Position numbers and translations under genes: made by a program. From positions 1-62,301 of IMG/VR virus record IMGVR_UViG_3300009285_003312: a DNA stretch of 62,301 bases; one strand, written 5' to 3'. Shown here piece by piece: positions 1 through 9,117 of this stretch. Each line of letters opens with the position of its first letter. Position 1 is the stretch's first letter. Source of the DNA: a virus. The notes beneath the pieces were generated by a model. It was not told where the DNA came from. It did not search any database and saw only the letters and a list, made by a program, of their open reading frames with translations.

Positions 1-371
1 ATAGATTAAAATATTTTAAAGATTCTAAATTAAATCCAATTTTTACAGACAAGCCACAGGGGTGGTTTTTCCAACAGACTATTAGAAATGCCAAAAGAAG
101 AAAGGTCCTATTTACTTTAACTTACGAAGATTTTATTTCTAATTTTACTGGAGAATGTGCTTTGTCTGGAAGAAAGTTATTCTGTACTAAAACCTATCAT
201 CAGTCAGTTGGTAATCAGAATGCTTCTCCAGATAGAATCGACTCATCTAAAGGATATGAACAAGGGAATCTGCAGTGGGTTGACTGGGAGATAAATCACT
301 GGAAAAGCAACTTGCCAAACGGGGATTTTATAAATATGTGTGGAGAGGTGTACTTAAAAAATATTAATTAG
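1..371 (+). CDS. HNH-like endonuclease, partial (5' end outside window)
   Basis: The frame is open from base 3 to the stop at 369-371, so about 122 C-terminal residues are visible and the start lies outside the window. The pattern CALSGRK, then SPDRIDSSKGYEQGN, then LQWV is characteristic of small phage HNH-type endonucleases (Cys-x-x-[ST]-G followed by an Asp-Arg-Ile-Asp core). It probably acts as a homing-type DNA nuclease. It is the only rightward gene in the first 7.7 kb and converges on the tail gene next door, overlapping its stop by 8 bases. An internal TTG at 162 could be taken as a start, but the conserved upstream residues argue against that. Confidence 0.6.
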   Translation, partial: RLKYFKDSKLNPIFTDKPQGWFFQQTIRNAKRRKVLFTLTYEDFISNFTGECALSGRKLFCTKTYHQSVGNQNASPDRIDSSKGYEQGNLQWVDWEINHWKSNLPNGDFINMCGEVYLKNIN

Positions 372-2328
372 CTAACCAAGATGACGGACTGTTTCCACGC
401 GCCATTGGGATTCCAGAAACCTTCACCCCAAGTAATTCATAATTACTAGTCGCATCTGTGGTCCTTATTTCTAATTGTACGATACGAGATGATTTATAAA
501 GATATACTTTTTTTGGCAACTCTCCAGCAAAAGTAGTTGCGTCATTTGTGCTTAATCCCATGCCTATCCCACCCATAACATCAGTCCCGATACCAGAAGT
601 TCCAGAAGCTCCAGTTGAGGTGATACTAAAAGTCTTTGCAGATATTGTACTGCCACTCCTATCCTCTATGTAAATATTTATATTTATAGTCCCGATAACA
701 TTTCTAAAATTAAAGTACATCTCTTGTAGTGTCTTATAGATAGTCCAGTCGCCAAAGTCCTCGCGCTTACTCTTAAAAATGGTATTAATTGATTCTCCCT
801 TATCATCTTGGAAGCCCTTACTAAATTCGGTGACATAGTTATCATTTGAGTCAATAGCTATCCATCTATCCATTCCATCTGCGTCAACATATCTCGCCCA
901 CTTAGCTATACCAAACGGAGTAGTCCATGGGCCAACAAATGAAAGTCTTTCTCGATCAAAAACAATGCTCTGCTTACTGGATGGGAATGAGAGAATGTAT
1001 TTTTTATCCACATATAAAGCAGAACAGTGAGTCAGATCAAAGTTAGAAAGTGATTCGAAGAATGGTCTAATTTTAGCAGAGATTTCATTGGCATTAATAA
1101 CGTTAAGGAGCTGGGGTTCATATCTTAGAATATAAATTCCCTTACGATTTGAGAACATAATGTCATTTTCAACAGACTGAATAGATTTATGAGATGAACA
1201 ACCTTGTGAGCCAGTCAATAGTCGGTATGTTGGCGTTAAGATTGACGTATTCCCATATGTCACAGATGATAACTTAACTTCCCATACAGATGTTTCCTTA
1301 AACACAATAATGGTTTGAGTTGAGTTTGATGATTGGTAGTATGTAGCAAGACCAGTGATGCTTTCCCCAGAATCTGGCTCAATGAGCACCGATCCTCCAC
1401 CAGCATACCAATCAAATCTCTCGTGCTGGTCATACTTACCAGAAATTAATACCTTAGTTGGTTCTCCTGGAATACCAGCTAAGATGAGTCGGTCTTGATA
1501 CCTGATAATAAATTTAGCTTTTGGCCCACCAGTTGTGTTGGCAAGAGGAGCAATGCGGAGAGTATCATCAGATGGATAACCATAATCGTCAAAACCAGTA
1601 GTTGTTTTGTCTGTACCACCAACCCACACCTCATTACCTGGATTTCCACGATAAATATTGTATCCAGTAAGGACGCCAGAAGCCGCAGATACTGGGGTCC
1701 AGTTTAGGCGGATAGTTGTTTTTGTAAGATCCGTTGGTAGCGAGGCTAGTGAAACGGCAGTGGAGGCAATTGTTTCCCCACCAGAATTAGAATTAGCACT
1801 AACTCTCCATGACCATTCTGTTGTTCCAGTAACTCCAGATAGATTGGTTACCGCCAACCCCCCTGGAGAAGCGATTGTAATAAATCCTGTAAGCGTACTA
1901 AAATCATATTTAACTAGTTCCCGATCAGTTGAGACAATATAAACCTTGTTTCCAAGTTCGGTAGCATCTAGGTCATATCCAGAGGACCAAGAGGTCCCAG
2001 TAAGGGGGGTATATGAAGCGCCAGACTTCTTAACCATTATCCCCCAGTCGGTCATTGAGAGGATTTGTATATTTTCAGATGAATCTTTTGCGGCAAATAG
2101 AAATCTACCATACCCTGTTGCGCCCGAGAGATAATAGTTTTGAGTTCCCCACCTCTTTGTTGGAACACCAGAGCCAAGTAGAACCAGGTTTGTCGCCTGG
2201 GTCATTTCATCCCCATTAATCTCGTTTTCTCGCAGGAGGGTGTTCAGTCCTTTTCGGAAAGTATTCCAGGTAACCACTATGTCTTTGAGTGGTTTGAATT
2301 TAGGAGTGTCTAATTTTCTGATCGGCAT
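364..2328 (-). CDS. Large beta-rich virion protein, possibly tail hub/nozzle
   Basis: This 654-residue protein has no recognised catalytic motif. Residues about 60-150 and 290-500 contain repeated short beta-strand/turn units (for example YGRFLFAAK and NKVYIVSTDRE) that look like beta-propeller blades. Residues about 170-260 look like a fibronectin-III-type insert (WRVSANSNSGGE, GYNIYRGNPGNE). It follows the adaptor-like gene and the downstream HNH gene in the same leftward operon, 1 base after the HNH stop. A podovirus-type tail nozzle or DNA-stabilisation protein (P22 gp10-like role) fits size, fold and position, but this is inference. A tail fibre hub is the alternative. Confidence 0.5.
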   Translation of the reverse strand: MPIRKLDTPKFKPLKDIVVTWNTFRKGLNTLLRENEINGDEMTQATNLVLLGSGVPTKRWGTQNYYLSGATGYGRFLFAAKDSSENIQILSMTDWGIMVKKSGASYTPLTGTSWSSGYDLDATELGNKVYIVSTDRELVKYDFSTLTGFITIASPGGLAVTNLSGVTGTTEWSWRVSANSNSGGETIASTAVSLASLPTDLTKTTIRLNWTPVSAASGVLTGYNIYRGNPGNEVWVGGTDKTTTGFDDYGYPSDDTLRIAPLANTTGGPKAKFIIRYQDRLILAGIPGEPTKVLISGKYDQHERFDWYAGGGSVLIEPDSGESITGLATYYQSSNSTQTIIVFKETSVWEVKLSSVTYGNTSILTPTYRLLTGSQGCSSHKSIQSVENDIMFSNRKGIYILRYEPQLLNVINANEISAKIRPFFESLSNFDLTHCSALYVDKKYILSFPSSKQSIVFDRERLSFVGPWTTPFGIAKWARYVDADGMDRWIAIDSNDNYVTEFSKGFQDDKGESINTIFKSKREDFGDWTIYKTLQEMYFNFRNVIGTININIYIEDRSGSTISAKTFSITSTGASGTSGIGTDVMGGIGMGLSTNDATTFAGELPKKVYLYKSSRIVQLEIRTTDATSNYELLGVKVSGIPMARGNSPSSWLAN

Positions 2329-2329
2329 A

Positions 2330-2887
2330 TTATATAAATCCCCTAGTCATTAAATTAAAATTAAAGTAACTTTCCCACGATTGTTCGTCATAACTAACTA
2401 GTTTGACATGACAATTTTCACAAAGAGTGATTCCATTACCCTTATTTATTCTAAGATCTGGAAAATCTCTCCATTTTTTAATATGATGGCAGTTTAATTT
2501 ATTTCCATTAGTCCCACATATTTGGCATTCAAAGTTGTCCCTTTGGAAAATTTCTATTTTCCAATTTTTAACCTCAATCCTACGTCTTAATAAATTATTT
2601 ATTTTCTCAACTCCACCTTTCCAGTTTCTAGAAAGTTCTCCATATTTACCAATTAATGATTGGCTAATTCTATCCCTGTGATTTTGAGTAAAAATTTTAC
2701 CCCTTTTTCTACCAAGCTCTAGTCCAGTAAGATTGAGTTTAATTTTTCCCTCATATCTTAATTTTGAAAAATGACGAACACAACATTCCATAGAACAATA
2801 TTTTCCACGACCTTTTTTAAGATTATGTGGAGATAGTTGTCTTTTAAATTCTTTTTGACAATGGATACATTCCAATGTATATAACAT
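2330..2887 (-). CDS. HNH homing endonuclease between tail genes
   Basis: This 185-residue protein starts at an ATG preceded by GGGAGAG; a longer frame upstream only shadows the neighbouring gene. The N terminus has a zinc-ribbon pair (CIHC...YCSMEC). A NUMOD-like KYGELSRNWKGG segment follows, and the C terminus is a classical HNH domain with CQICG, LNCHHIKKW, N and CENCH. It lies exactly between the adaptor-like gene (stop at 2889) and the 654-aa virion gene (start 2328), so it looks like an intergenic insertion of a free-standing homing endonuclease that kept the operon intact. Confidence 0.85.
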   Translation of the reverse strand: MLYTLECIHCQKEFKRQLSPHNLKKGRGKYCSMECCVRHFSKLRYEGKIKLNLTGLELGRKRGKIFTQNHRDRISQSLIGKYGELSRNWKGGVEKINNLLRRRIEVKNWKIEIFQRDNFECQICGTNGNKLNCHHIKKWRDFPDLRINKGNGITLCENCHVKLVSYDEQSWESYFNFNLMTRGFI

Positions 2888-2888
2888 T

Positions 2889-3581
2889 TTAATCTCTCCC
2901 AATCCTCCAACCCATTTTCCTGAGTGGAGAGGTGGAAACATAGTTGGGATTACTATAAGAGTTATATTTTGATAAATTTGAGTCCTCCACCATTTGGAGC
3001 AACCTTTCCCTTGCCTTTGTTTCTTGTCCTTGAAAACGAGGATCAGATCGAGCCTCAAAAATGTAAGCGATAGTTCTATCAATGAGATATTCACTATCTG
3101 GAATTAATGGTTGATTGGCAGGAGAAGCTAGTGATGTTGGTATAGAAAAATATGTAATTAAAACTGAGGCTCCAGAAGAAAGTGTGCCTGGGTGGAAAAT
3201 CATAGAGAATCCCGTAGATGGATCTCCAGTTTCATAGATATATTTATCTGTGTAATTATAAACCCCACGCTCTTCCTCTAATACCTCTGGGAATGCCACT
3301 CCACCCTCAGAATCTCCATCTGAATATACCCTAGGGCTCTCTGCTAGTTTTTTATAATCTCCTGGAAGTGTAACGGTTGCCCATGATACTCCAGTGACTC
3401 CTGGGTTAAATGTTTTCTTTAAGATTTCCCAATCATTTGTTTCTGCCCACTCCCGAACTCCACGATTAAGGAACGCTAACCAAAGTGAGTGTTCTGTGCT
3501 TGTTGCAGCTGGACCGTCAGCCTCTTGGTTAACTGTAGCGGCAACTGCATCAAATATTTGAGATACTGTTAATCTTGACAT
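2889..3581 (-). CDS. Putative head-tail adaptor (connector) protein
   Basis: Starting at the ATG at 3581 (AAGGA about 8 bases upstream), the product is 230 aa. The N terminus (LTVSQIFDAVAATVNQ) and the WLAFLNRGVREWAETNDW helix, followed by a beta-rich middle part (VTLPGDYKKL, VLITYFSIP) and a helical C terminus with EARSDPRFQGQETKARERL, resemble tail-adaptor proteins that dock under the portal in P22/T7-like phages. I infer the role from this pattern and from the next gene being a large beta-rich virion protein. The frame is open 13 codons further upstream, but without a ribosome site. Confidence 0.45.
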   Translation of the reverse strand: MSRLTVSQIFDAVAATVNQEADGPAATSTEHSLWLAFLNRGVREWAETNDWEILKKTFNPGVTGVSWATVTLPGDYKKLAESPRVYSDGDSEGGVAFPEVLEEERGVYNYTDKYIYETGDPSTGFSMIFHPGTLSSGASVLITYFSIPTSLASPANQPLIPDSEYLIDRTIAYIFEARSDPRFQGQETKARERLLQMVEDSNLSKYNSYSNPNYVSTSPLRKMGWRIGRD

Positions 3582-3670
3582 TTTTTTCCTTATAAAACAA
3601 AAAATCCCACCACTCTTCAAGTTTTGGGATTTCTATAGTCTTGTTGACTGATTAGAAATTATCTATTGCA

Positions 3671-3699
3671 AGTAAAACACGCTAAATAGGCGGTGTCAA
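3671..3699 (-). promoter_or_regulatory. Promoter for adaptor gene
   Basis: On the minus strand TTGACA (3699-3694) is followed after 17 bases by TTTACT (3676-3671). It would give a leader of about 80 bases to the adaptor gene starting at 3581. Confidence 0.5.
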
Positions 3700-3724
3700 T
3701 TCAGAGACATCGGGAGAAAATAAC

Positions 3725-3753
3725 TTGACAAATTTGAGATAATATGTCATAAT
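3725..3753 (+). promoter_or_regulatory. Orphan rightward promoter-like sequence
   Basis: TTGACA (3725-3730), a 17-base spacer and CATAAT (3748-3753) form a good sigma70-like signal, but no convincing rightward gene follows. Any transcript would be antisense to the short tail fibre gene. Confidence 0.35.
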
Positions 3754-3892
3754 GTAGGCGGTCAATCTTTATAACAATAATCTGGCATTATTGGTTTGTG
3801 AAACAATTATATATTTTGTTATGAGGGGACTAGATATAATATGACCTATGCATGGTGGGAGTCCCAGTATAGCCGTAGGATTTTTAAGAACC

Positions 3893-4366
3893 TCATCCCA
3901 GCTTCACCCACGTTGCGGGAGTTCCAGTTACAGAGCACCCATAAAAACTTGTATCAGCTGAATTAAAGACAATTTCGGCTACAGTTCCGTTAGTCGCCGT
4001 CATTGGACCAGCGTCGTTTACTGTCTTGACAATCATTGAACCTGTAAAAGTTGCACCAGATAATAAAGCGAAAGATGAGGCATGTATTCCATCCACCATA
4101 TCAGCATTAAGATTGGTGTTTACCGTAGTTGAGGTTACGGCAAGCGGTGAAGTTCCTATGGCAAGTGTAGATATTAACTGCCCCGTCATTGTATCTCCCG
4201 CCTTATTTACTTTAGCTAGTAGTGCCGCAATCCCACCTATTAACTTATTTCCAGAAGCCGAACCAATATAAAGGTCAAGAGTATCTGTTGCCAGATAAAG
4301 TTCCCCAGCAGTCAGAGTGCCTATATTTGCGAGTGTATTTCTTTTAATTAAAATTGTTGTTGCCAT
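3893..4366 (-). CDS. Short tail fibre / appendage protein
   Basis: This 157-residue protein shows fibre hallmarks. An N-terminal attachment motif (KRNTLANIGTLTAGELYLATD, DLYIGSASGNK) is of the type seen in hyaluronidase-like and tropism-determinant fibres. The central GDTMTGQL and ATFTGSM repeats are typical of trimeric beta-stranded tail fibres, and it has an NADMVDGIHASSFA module. It starts one base downstream of the stop of the large lectin-like protein gene. It probably assembles as a trimer and helps receptor recognition. The C-terminal end (TPATWVKLG) is a usual fibre terminus, so the gene looks complete. Confidence 0.75.
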   Translation of the reverse strand: MATTILIKRNTLANIGTLTAGELYLATDTLDLYIGSASGNKLIGGIAALLAKVNKAGDTMTGQLISTLAIGTSPLAVTSTTVNTNLNADMVDGIHASSFALLSGATFTGSMIVKTVNDAGPMTATNGTVAEIVFNSADTSFYGCSVTGTPATWVKLG

Positions 4367-4367
4367 A

Positions 4368-6635
4368 CTAATTATTCCCGTCTATAGTTCCTATTAAATT
4401 GGTAGCCGTTATATTATTCTCAAAAGTAGCATTCATTATTCCACTACTGCTATTCTCAAAAGTTACTTCAATAGTTGCTCCACTTCCTGCCTGAACTGAT
4501 AGGGTATCAAGATATACCGTCTTATTAGCTTTGACCTTAACCCCATAATCTCTCGCTTCATTAGCTCCTGTTAAAGTTCCCGTAAGTCTATACCAGCCCG
4601 AACCCATATCAGTAAACGAAGTAGATATAACCGCTCCATTGTAGTAAAGATTAAGGTCTGCCGTAGTTACTGCCGCTCCAGTGGTGTAGGCATATCCAAT
4701 TAAAGTATAAGTTTCAGTATCCCCAACATTAAGTGATTGTAAGAAAGTAGCATCCGTTCCACCCGCCACCAATTTAGCACTAGCTGTCCCTGCGTATTTA
4801 GTCCCTGTATCTCTTGTAGCCACCAGCTCCTCAAACGGAGCATCGGTAAATTTAGTCGTCCCGCTTCCTCTAGGCCACAAAGTAAAGTCATCAAAACTAT
4901 TACCTGAATAGGTAGAGAATAACCCGTGTTTGGTGTTGGTATTGGCTGTCATGGTTAGTTCTGCTCCAACTAAAGCATTGTTCAAATACACTCTTAACTT
5001 TGTTCCCTCTCTAATTACCCGTAATGCTCCAGCTCCCAAAGCAACAGTGGTACTTTGTTTGTTGGTATAGACTCCAGCTACCGCTTCATCTACTTTGACA
5101 CTGGTGCCGTCATGATAAACAATGATGAAATTGGCAGGTGAGCTAGTTGAGTCCAGATTTAACACTAACCCTGCCTGTGTCCCTGCGGTTAAAGTAACAT
5201 TAGCATCTGCAATCACATCCGCATCACTGGTTGAGACAGAGGAGAAAAGGGAGGAGAGGGTGAGGGGTTTAAGGGAAAGATTATCATAAGTTGTTATCTC
5301 TCCCGCTGAAAAGTTTTTACCAATAATATAATTACCCGTGGCGTGAGTGGATCTAAATGTCATTGGAATAGATACAGGTGTTGCAGATGTTATTGGTGCA
5401 GAAACTACAGGGCCTGCAGAAATTTCAAGATTAGCACTTCCAGTATTTATACTTGCGTCTACTGAAAAACCATACCAATTCCCAATAGTTAAATCAGACG
5501 ATAAATCATAAGTATTACTAAACCAATTTTGTGAACCGAGTGAATCATTCACATAAGTTGTTTGTAATGTGTTTCCTACATTTGCGATGGTATTACTGCC
5601 TCTTACTACCCACGCATAAGTTCCGCTTGTAAACGCCGCCGCATCTGCGTCCCATAATTCACTCCCCAAAGTTGGGGTAATCACATTTTTATTAGAAGAT
5701 ATTGCTCCGCCTGTCCAGGCGAGGGAGGGAGTAGTTTGGGAGTCTGGGCCAGTTGTCTCACTGTTTCCAATCGCTCCGTCAGCACGGGTAAAGGTGTCGT
5801 AAGCTAGTGGCGTCGGGAGCCATGTGGCAGTAGGGATACGGATGTTGTCGGCGGTAAAGACAGCTACATCACTAGCATTTGTAAACATTGGATATAATGT
5901 TGCCCCGCTAGATGTTTTATCTATCCACAATAAAGTCCAATTTGTATATGTTCCCCCTTTAATATAAAAATATGAACCAGTTGAACGTAAGACAACCGCA
6001 AGGGAGTAATTTACTCCATTTGTTCTAGCTCCCATACTTGTTATATTAGGTAATGTATACACCGCCTCAGAAGTACTACCGAAATAGTATAAAGGGCCAC
6101 CTACTGCTGATGTTGCAGATGTGCTAAACCCAAGGAATCCACTACTGGCAGTGATTGGTGTCCAATTAAATACGAGCATTTTTCCAGCAGTTCTTGATAA
6201 CGACGAATATGTTAATCTTGGGTCGTTTGATACAGTCCCCCCCGTTGCAAACGATAATTGAGAACTGCTAATTGATAATTTGGAATTTGTATCCACCACT
6301 GTCCTTGTTCCCCCGGTTGGTTCAGCCGAAGTGCCATTGACAGCTCCTGCGGCCCGGTCGGTGGTGAATTGGTCGTTGAGGGTATAGGACAAAGTAGAAG
6401 TCCACGAAGTTAAGTCAGTTTCAAACCCACTATTTAAGAGTTTATTATCAGGTTCTGGTGAGTAGTGGTCGTACTTTACAATATTGGTGTTGTGTTTGAT
6501 TGACCACTTTTTAAGTCCTGCGGTATCACGCATGGTTACAGCATCGGTGTTGACGGCTTCACTCACATCATTATTGGGGTCAAAGGAGTCCTGAATCCCA
6601 ATTCCTAAAAGTGGATTATATTTTTTGAATGCCAT
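4368..6635 (-). CDS. Large lectin-like tail/receptor-binding protein
   Basis: This 755-residue, Ser/Thr/Gly-rich protein contains several carbohydrate-binding-like beta-sandwich segments. One, at about residues 65-120, begins LLNSGFETDLTSWTS, the usual start of CBM4/9-like or discoidin-like modules. A jelly-roll pattern recurs at 270-470, and DDFTLWPRGS at about 590 ends a concanavalin-type module. A DTFTRADGAIGNSE stretch also points to a laminin-G-like fold. No catalytic residues stand out. Its position next to the short fibre and its composition suggest a virion surface protein that binds host glycans; function is inferred. Confidence 0.6.
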   Translation of the reverse strand: MAFKKYNPLLGIGIQDSFDPNNDVSEAVNTDAVTMRDTAGLKKWSIKHNTNIVKYDHYSPEPDNKLLNSGFETDLTSWTSTLSYTLNDQFTTDRAAGAVNGTSAEPTGGTRTVVDTNSKLSISSSQLSFATGGTVSNDPRLTYSSLSRTAGKMLVFNWTPITASSGFLGFSTSATSAVGGPLYYFGSTSEAVYTLPNITSMGARTNGVNYSLAVVLRSTGSYFYIKGGTYTNWTLLWIDKTSSGATLYPMFTNASDVAVFTADNIRIPTATWLPTPLAYDTFTRADGAIGNSETTGPDSQTTPSLAWTGGAISSNKNVITPTLGSELWDADAAAFTSGTYAWVVRGSNTIANVGNTLQTTYVNDSLGSQNWFSNTYDLSSDLTIGNWYGFSVDASINTGSANLEISAGPVVSAPITSATPVSIPMTFRSTHATGNYIIGKNFSAGEITTYDNLSLKPLTLSSLFSSVSTSDADVIADANVTLTAGTQAGLVLNLDSTSSPANFIIVYHDGTSVKVDEAVAGVYTNKQSTTVALGAGALRVIREGTKLRVYLNNALVGAELTMTANTNTKHGLFSTYSGNSFDDFTLWPRGSGTTKFTDAPFEELVATRDTGTKYAGTASAKLVAGGTDATFLQSLNVGDTETYTLIGYAYTTGAAVTTADLNLYYNGAVISTSFTDMGSGWYRLTGTLTGANEARDYGVKVKANKTVYLDTLSVQAGSGATIEVTFENSSSGIMNATFENNITATNLIGTIDGNN

Positions 6636-6637
6636 AG

Positions 6638-6910
6638 TTATACATCTTTAGACTCTTGATAATTAGTTGTAGTTTTTAGGTAGTCATACATAGGTTTTCT
6701 AACGGGTACTACTTTTTCGTCTATTGGAAGTACTACTTTACGGATATAGACAGGAGGTTTGTTAGTCTCTTTACTTAATTGATCGCAATAAATCCCTATT
6801 CGTAATGTAACAGTCATGTCAGTATAGTTAAAGTTAGCCTCAAGGATTTTGTGATAGGCTTCTTTTAAAGACGCTCCGTAAATTGACTCCCAATTGTTTT
6901 GTAGACTCAT
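6638..6910 (-). CDS. Conserved-looking virion-region protein, unknown
   Basis: This 90-residue protein is not recognised. It starts MSLQNNWESIYGASL and is compact, with alternating beta strands (TVTLRIGIYCDQL, PVYIRKVVLPID). The gene overlaps the upstream reading frame by 4 bases (ATGA type) and ends 2 bases before the lectin-like protein start, so it is co-translated with tail genes. A small tail assembly or baseplate component is possible. Confidence 0.55.
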   Translation of the reverse strand: MSLQNNWESIYGASLKEAYHKILEANFNYTDMTVTLRIGIYCDQLSKETNKPPVYIRKVVLPIDEKVVPVRKPMYDYLKTTTNYQESKDV

Positions 6911-7245
6911 GTTTTTTCTCCTGTAGATAATGTTTTTTTAGTAGAGTCTGTGTAAGTAAGTGTAATGGTTGATACTGTTGTACCCCCAGAACCCCCAGTC
7001 TTAAAGACAAAAGTATCTGTAGTTGACCCTGATGTGTAGGTGAAATAGTCATACGCAGACGGTAAAAACCCCGCTATTCCTTGAAGTAGGGTAGTCTGGG
7101 TATCTTGTTTGGCAGAGGTGGAGGCTCCTGTGGGGAGGGGCAGGGAAGTAACCGTAATAGGGGTATCGCCGATTGGCTCTATATATGTAGGAATCTTATT
7201 GGGATTCCATTTTGTTGGGATGCGGTTTCCACTACCATTTGGCAT
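6907..7245 (-). CDS. Small Ser/Thr/Gly-rich structural protein
   Basis: This 112-residue protein has low-complexity Thr/Ser/Gly content. It contains PTGASTSAKQDTQTTLLQ, a segment often seen in phage structural proteins of metagenomic origin, and a C-terminal beta hairpin region (TDTFVFKTGG, TITLTYTDSTKK). It overlaps both neighbours (14 bases at the start, 4 at the end), so it belongs to the tail operon. No catalytic motif is present; a minor virion protein is the best guess. Confidence 0.55.
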   Translation of the reverse strand: MPNGSGNRIPTKWNPNKIPTYIEPIGDTPITVTSLPLPTGASTSAKQDTQTTLLQGIAGFLPSAYDYFTYTSGSTTDTFVFKTGGSGGTTVSTITLTYTDSTKKTLSTGEKT

Positions 7246-7690
7246 TTGGATCCCTTTGGAAAGCAGACATGGCCTTTTTAATTGAGTTGTCTTGAGCTGC
7301 TAATCTTGCGTACTTGAATAAGTTCGTATACCTTTTTTCATCCCACCCTGGGCGTTGCACCATGTCTTCTGCCATTCTCAATTTAAATAAAATATCTTCT
7401 GTTTTATGAACATCAAATTTTTCAACTATCCAATCCATAATGGTGGCTAGTTTTGGGGCGGCTTGGTCATAGTCGCGGGGATCAATATTAAAATACTCCG
7501 CAACCTCATAGAAGAATGGATTTGTTTTATAATATCCATCTAATAATGGATCTACCTTACCAACTTCTGGGTCAGTTTCAATTTTAGGAGTTTCCTCTCC
7601 CTCTTTTATAGGTTCCTCTAATTTGGGATCAACAATCGCCCCATCTGCTACAAGAGCTTCCTTTACGGGGTCTACTATTTTTTCTTCCAT
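7232..7690 (-). CDS. Acidic protein of unknown function, start of tail operon
   Basis: This 152-residue protein has a strongly acidic, proline-containing N-terminal half (PKLEEPIKEGEETPKIETD). The helical C-terminal half (ATIMDWIVEKF, EDILFKLRMAEDMV) ends in LARLAAQ-like and MSAFQRDPNAKW segments. It is the first leftward gene downstream of the inserted rightward HNH gene. An assembly chaperone or tail-associated factor would fit, but nothing decides this. Confidence 0.5.
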   Translation of the reverse strand: MEEKIVDPVKEALVADGAIVDPKLEEPIKEGEETPKIETDPEVGKVDPLLDGYYKTNPFFYEVAEYFNIDPRDYDQAAPKLATIMDWIVEKFDVHKTEDILFKLRMAEDMVQRPGWDEKRYTNLFKYARLAAQDNSIKKAMSAFQRDPNAKW

Positions 7691-7720
7691 TGGTATGGTA
7701 TATCAGCCTACTATGATATA

Positions 7721-7749
7721 TTGCAAGTGAATAGGTTGTTAGTTATAAT
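7721..7749 (+). promoter_or_regulatory. Promoter of leaderless HNH gene
   Basis: TTGCAA (7721-7726), a 17-base spacer and TATAAT (7744-7749) lie just ahead of the ATG at 7756. Only 6 bases separate the -10 box from the start codon, so transcription should begin at or next to the ATG. Confidence 0.65.
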
Positions 7750-7755
7750 AAGTAC

Positions 7756-8265
7756 ATGGCAAATTGTTTGTATTGTAAATTTCACTTTGAGAGCCAAGAC
7801 AAGAGGCAACAATACTGTAATAGAAGGTGTTTCTATCAATCTAGAAAAAAACCCAATATTATCATTAGATGCCAATGGTGTGATAAAGATTTTATTCCTA
7901 AAAAAAATAGGAGCTATAAAGTCGGACAAAAGTTTTGTTCTCAGGGGTGTTATGGTTTATATAGAAGTAAAAACTATTCTAGGGAGAACCATAATTCTTG
8001 GAAAGGAGGAATTATATATTGGAATGGGTATAAATATCTTTATCGTCCAAAACATAAAAACTGCACGAACCACGGCTATATAGCAGAGCATAGATTAATA
8101 ATGGAAAAACACATGGGGAGATTATTAGAAACGAAACAAGAAGTTGTCCATCATATTAACGGGAACAAATTGGATAATAAAATAGAAAATTTATTATTAT
8201 TAAACAGATCTGATCATTTATTATTACATCATCATCCAGATAAATATGAAAGCCTTGGCCATTGA
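7756..8265 (+). CDS. HNH endonuclease with own promoter
   Basis: This 169-residue protein has two N-terminal zinc-finger-like pairs (CLYCKF...YCNRRC and CQWCDK...FCSQGC). A HNHSWKGG link follows, then an HNH core (GYIAEHRLIMEKHMGR, VVHHINGNKLDN, IENL, HLLLHHH) typical of phage HNH_3-type nucleases. It is coded against the direction of the surrounding tail/glycan operons. It carries its own promoter and has no leader or ribosome site. Its 3' end overlaps the convergent glycosyltransferase gene by 34 bases. It is best read as a mobile free-standing homing endonuclease. Confidence 0.85.
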   Translation: MANCLYCKFHFESQDKRQQYCNRRCFYQSRKKPNIIIRCQWCDKDFIPKKNRSYKVGQKFCSQGCYGLYRSKNYSRENHNSWKGGIIYWNGYKYLYRPKHKNCTNHGYIAEHRLIMEKHMGRLLETKQEVVHHINGNKLDNKIENLLLLNRSDHLLLHHHPDKYESLGH

Positions 8266-9035
8266 CCTGATTTTATTAATCTTTTTTTTATCTCTTCGTA
8301 TTTACCATTCGTTAGATTATTATTGCCATCCCATTTATCATCTCCGCCATATGAATCCCTATTATGTCTAAGCGTCATGGAAATATTATCTTGATCAATA
8401 TAAAACTTATAACCAAGTTTATCCAGTCTTTCATTGACTTGATAGCCGTCCATTCCAAACCCGCTATCTAACTCTTCACAAAAACCACCAACATCTACTA
8501 ACATGTTTTTTTTCAAAGCTCCCCAGTTCCACTCAAAATCCTGCGGGAAAATTTCATAAAAACTTCCATATTTATCATTGATGCGAGGGTCACTCCATAT
8601 TTGACATTCTGGTTTTCCATAATCTCCCAACTGAGAAAATTGATTACCCACTCCAGAAACTGCAACATCTCCAAATTCTTCAATAATATCTACAAACTTT
8701 CTAATACCATCAACTCCAATGTAGATCCAATCTTGAAGTGTAACTATAATTTTCCCATGGGAACTTTTAATCAAACGATTATAAGAATAATTAAGATCCC
8801 ACACCTTTCCTTCGCCAATGGGTGGATTGCCAATAAATTTATACGGGAAAATATTACCAATGATCTCTTTGGCTTCTAGCCTATATTTTTCTGGCATACA
8901 GATTAACCATTCTATGTTTTTATAGCTTTGACGCTTCAGTGATTCTGCCGTCATTTTAAGTCCCAGTGGGCGGACGGAGGGAGTTATGGCACTTACCAAT
9001 GGTTCCATAGTGGTTTTTATATCAAAATCTATCAT
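8232..9035 (-). CDS. Family 2-like glycosyltransferase
   Basis: This 267-residue protein has the GT-A layout. The N terminus is PLVSAITPSVRP, then SLKRQSYKNIEWLI, and a nucleotide-sugar/metal region IVTLQDWIYIG. In place of the usual DxD there is a QD pair. The acceptor side has GFCEELDSGFGMDGYQVN, the ED-like motif of GT2 enzymes. It should transfer a sugar from a nucleotide donor in the cytoplasm. It is the last gene of the glycan island. The start at 9035 has no clear ribosome site; an alternative ATG lies at 9008. Confidence 0.75.
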   Translation of the reverse strand: MIDFDIKTTMEPLVSAITPSVRPLGLKMTAESLKRQSYKNIEWLICMPEKYRLEAKEIIGNIFPYKFIGNPPIGEGKVWDLNYSYNRLIKSSHGKIIVTLQDWIYIGVDGIRKFVDIIEEFGDVAVSGVGNQFSQLGDYGKPECQIWSDPRINDKYGSFYEIFPQDFEWNWGALKKNMLVDVGGFCEELDSGFGMDGYQVNERLDKLGYKFYIDQDNISMTLRHNRDSYGGDDKWDGNNNLTNGKYEEIKKRLIKSGQWPRLSYLSG

Positions 9036-9117
9036 TTAAGTTATATACTACTAGAGGTATTGACAGTACAATCAATCCTACGGTCAATAAATATGGTTAT
9101 GGTATGTAGAGTCATCT

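Larger units (their letters stand above)
3582..3892. other. Intergenic region with opposing promoter-like sequences
   Basis: This 311-base stretch between the fibre and adaptor genes has no convincing gene. It holds a leftward promoter (3671-3699) for the adaptor gene and a rightward promoter-like sequence (3725-3753) with no good gene behind it. A 41-codon rightward frame starting at 3841 runs antisense into the fibre gene and is probably not real. The layout resembles sites elsewhere in the window where a rightward HNH gene sits behind its own promoter, so it may be the scar of a lost one. Confidence 0.4.

Noticed and set aside
3841-3966. A 41-codon rightward frame beginning MTYAWWESQYSRR
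   Set aside because: It runs antisense into the fibre gene, has no ribosome site, and its start is directly next to a TATAAT-like box; likely chance.
3893-6635. Diversity-generating retroelement in the fibre/lectin genes
   Set aside because: No reverse transcriptase and no template/variable repeat pair seen in the window.
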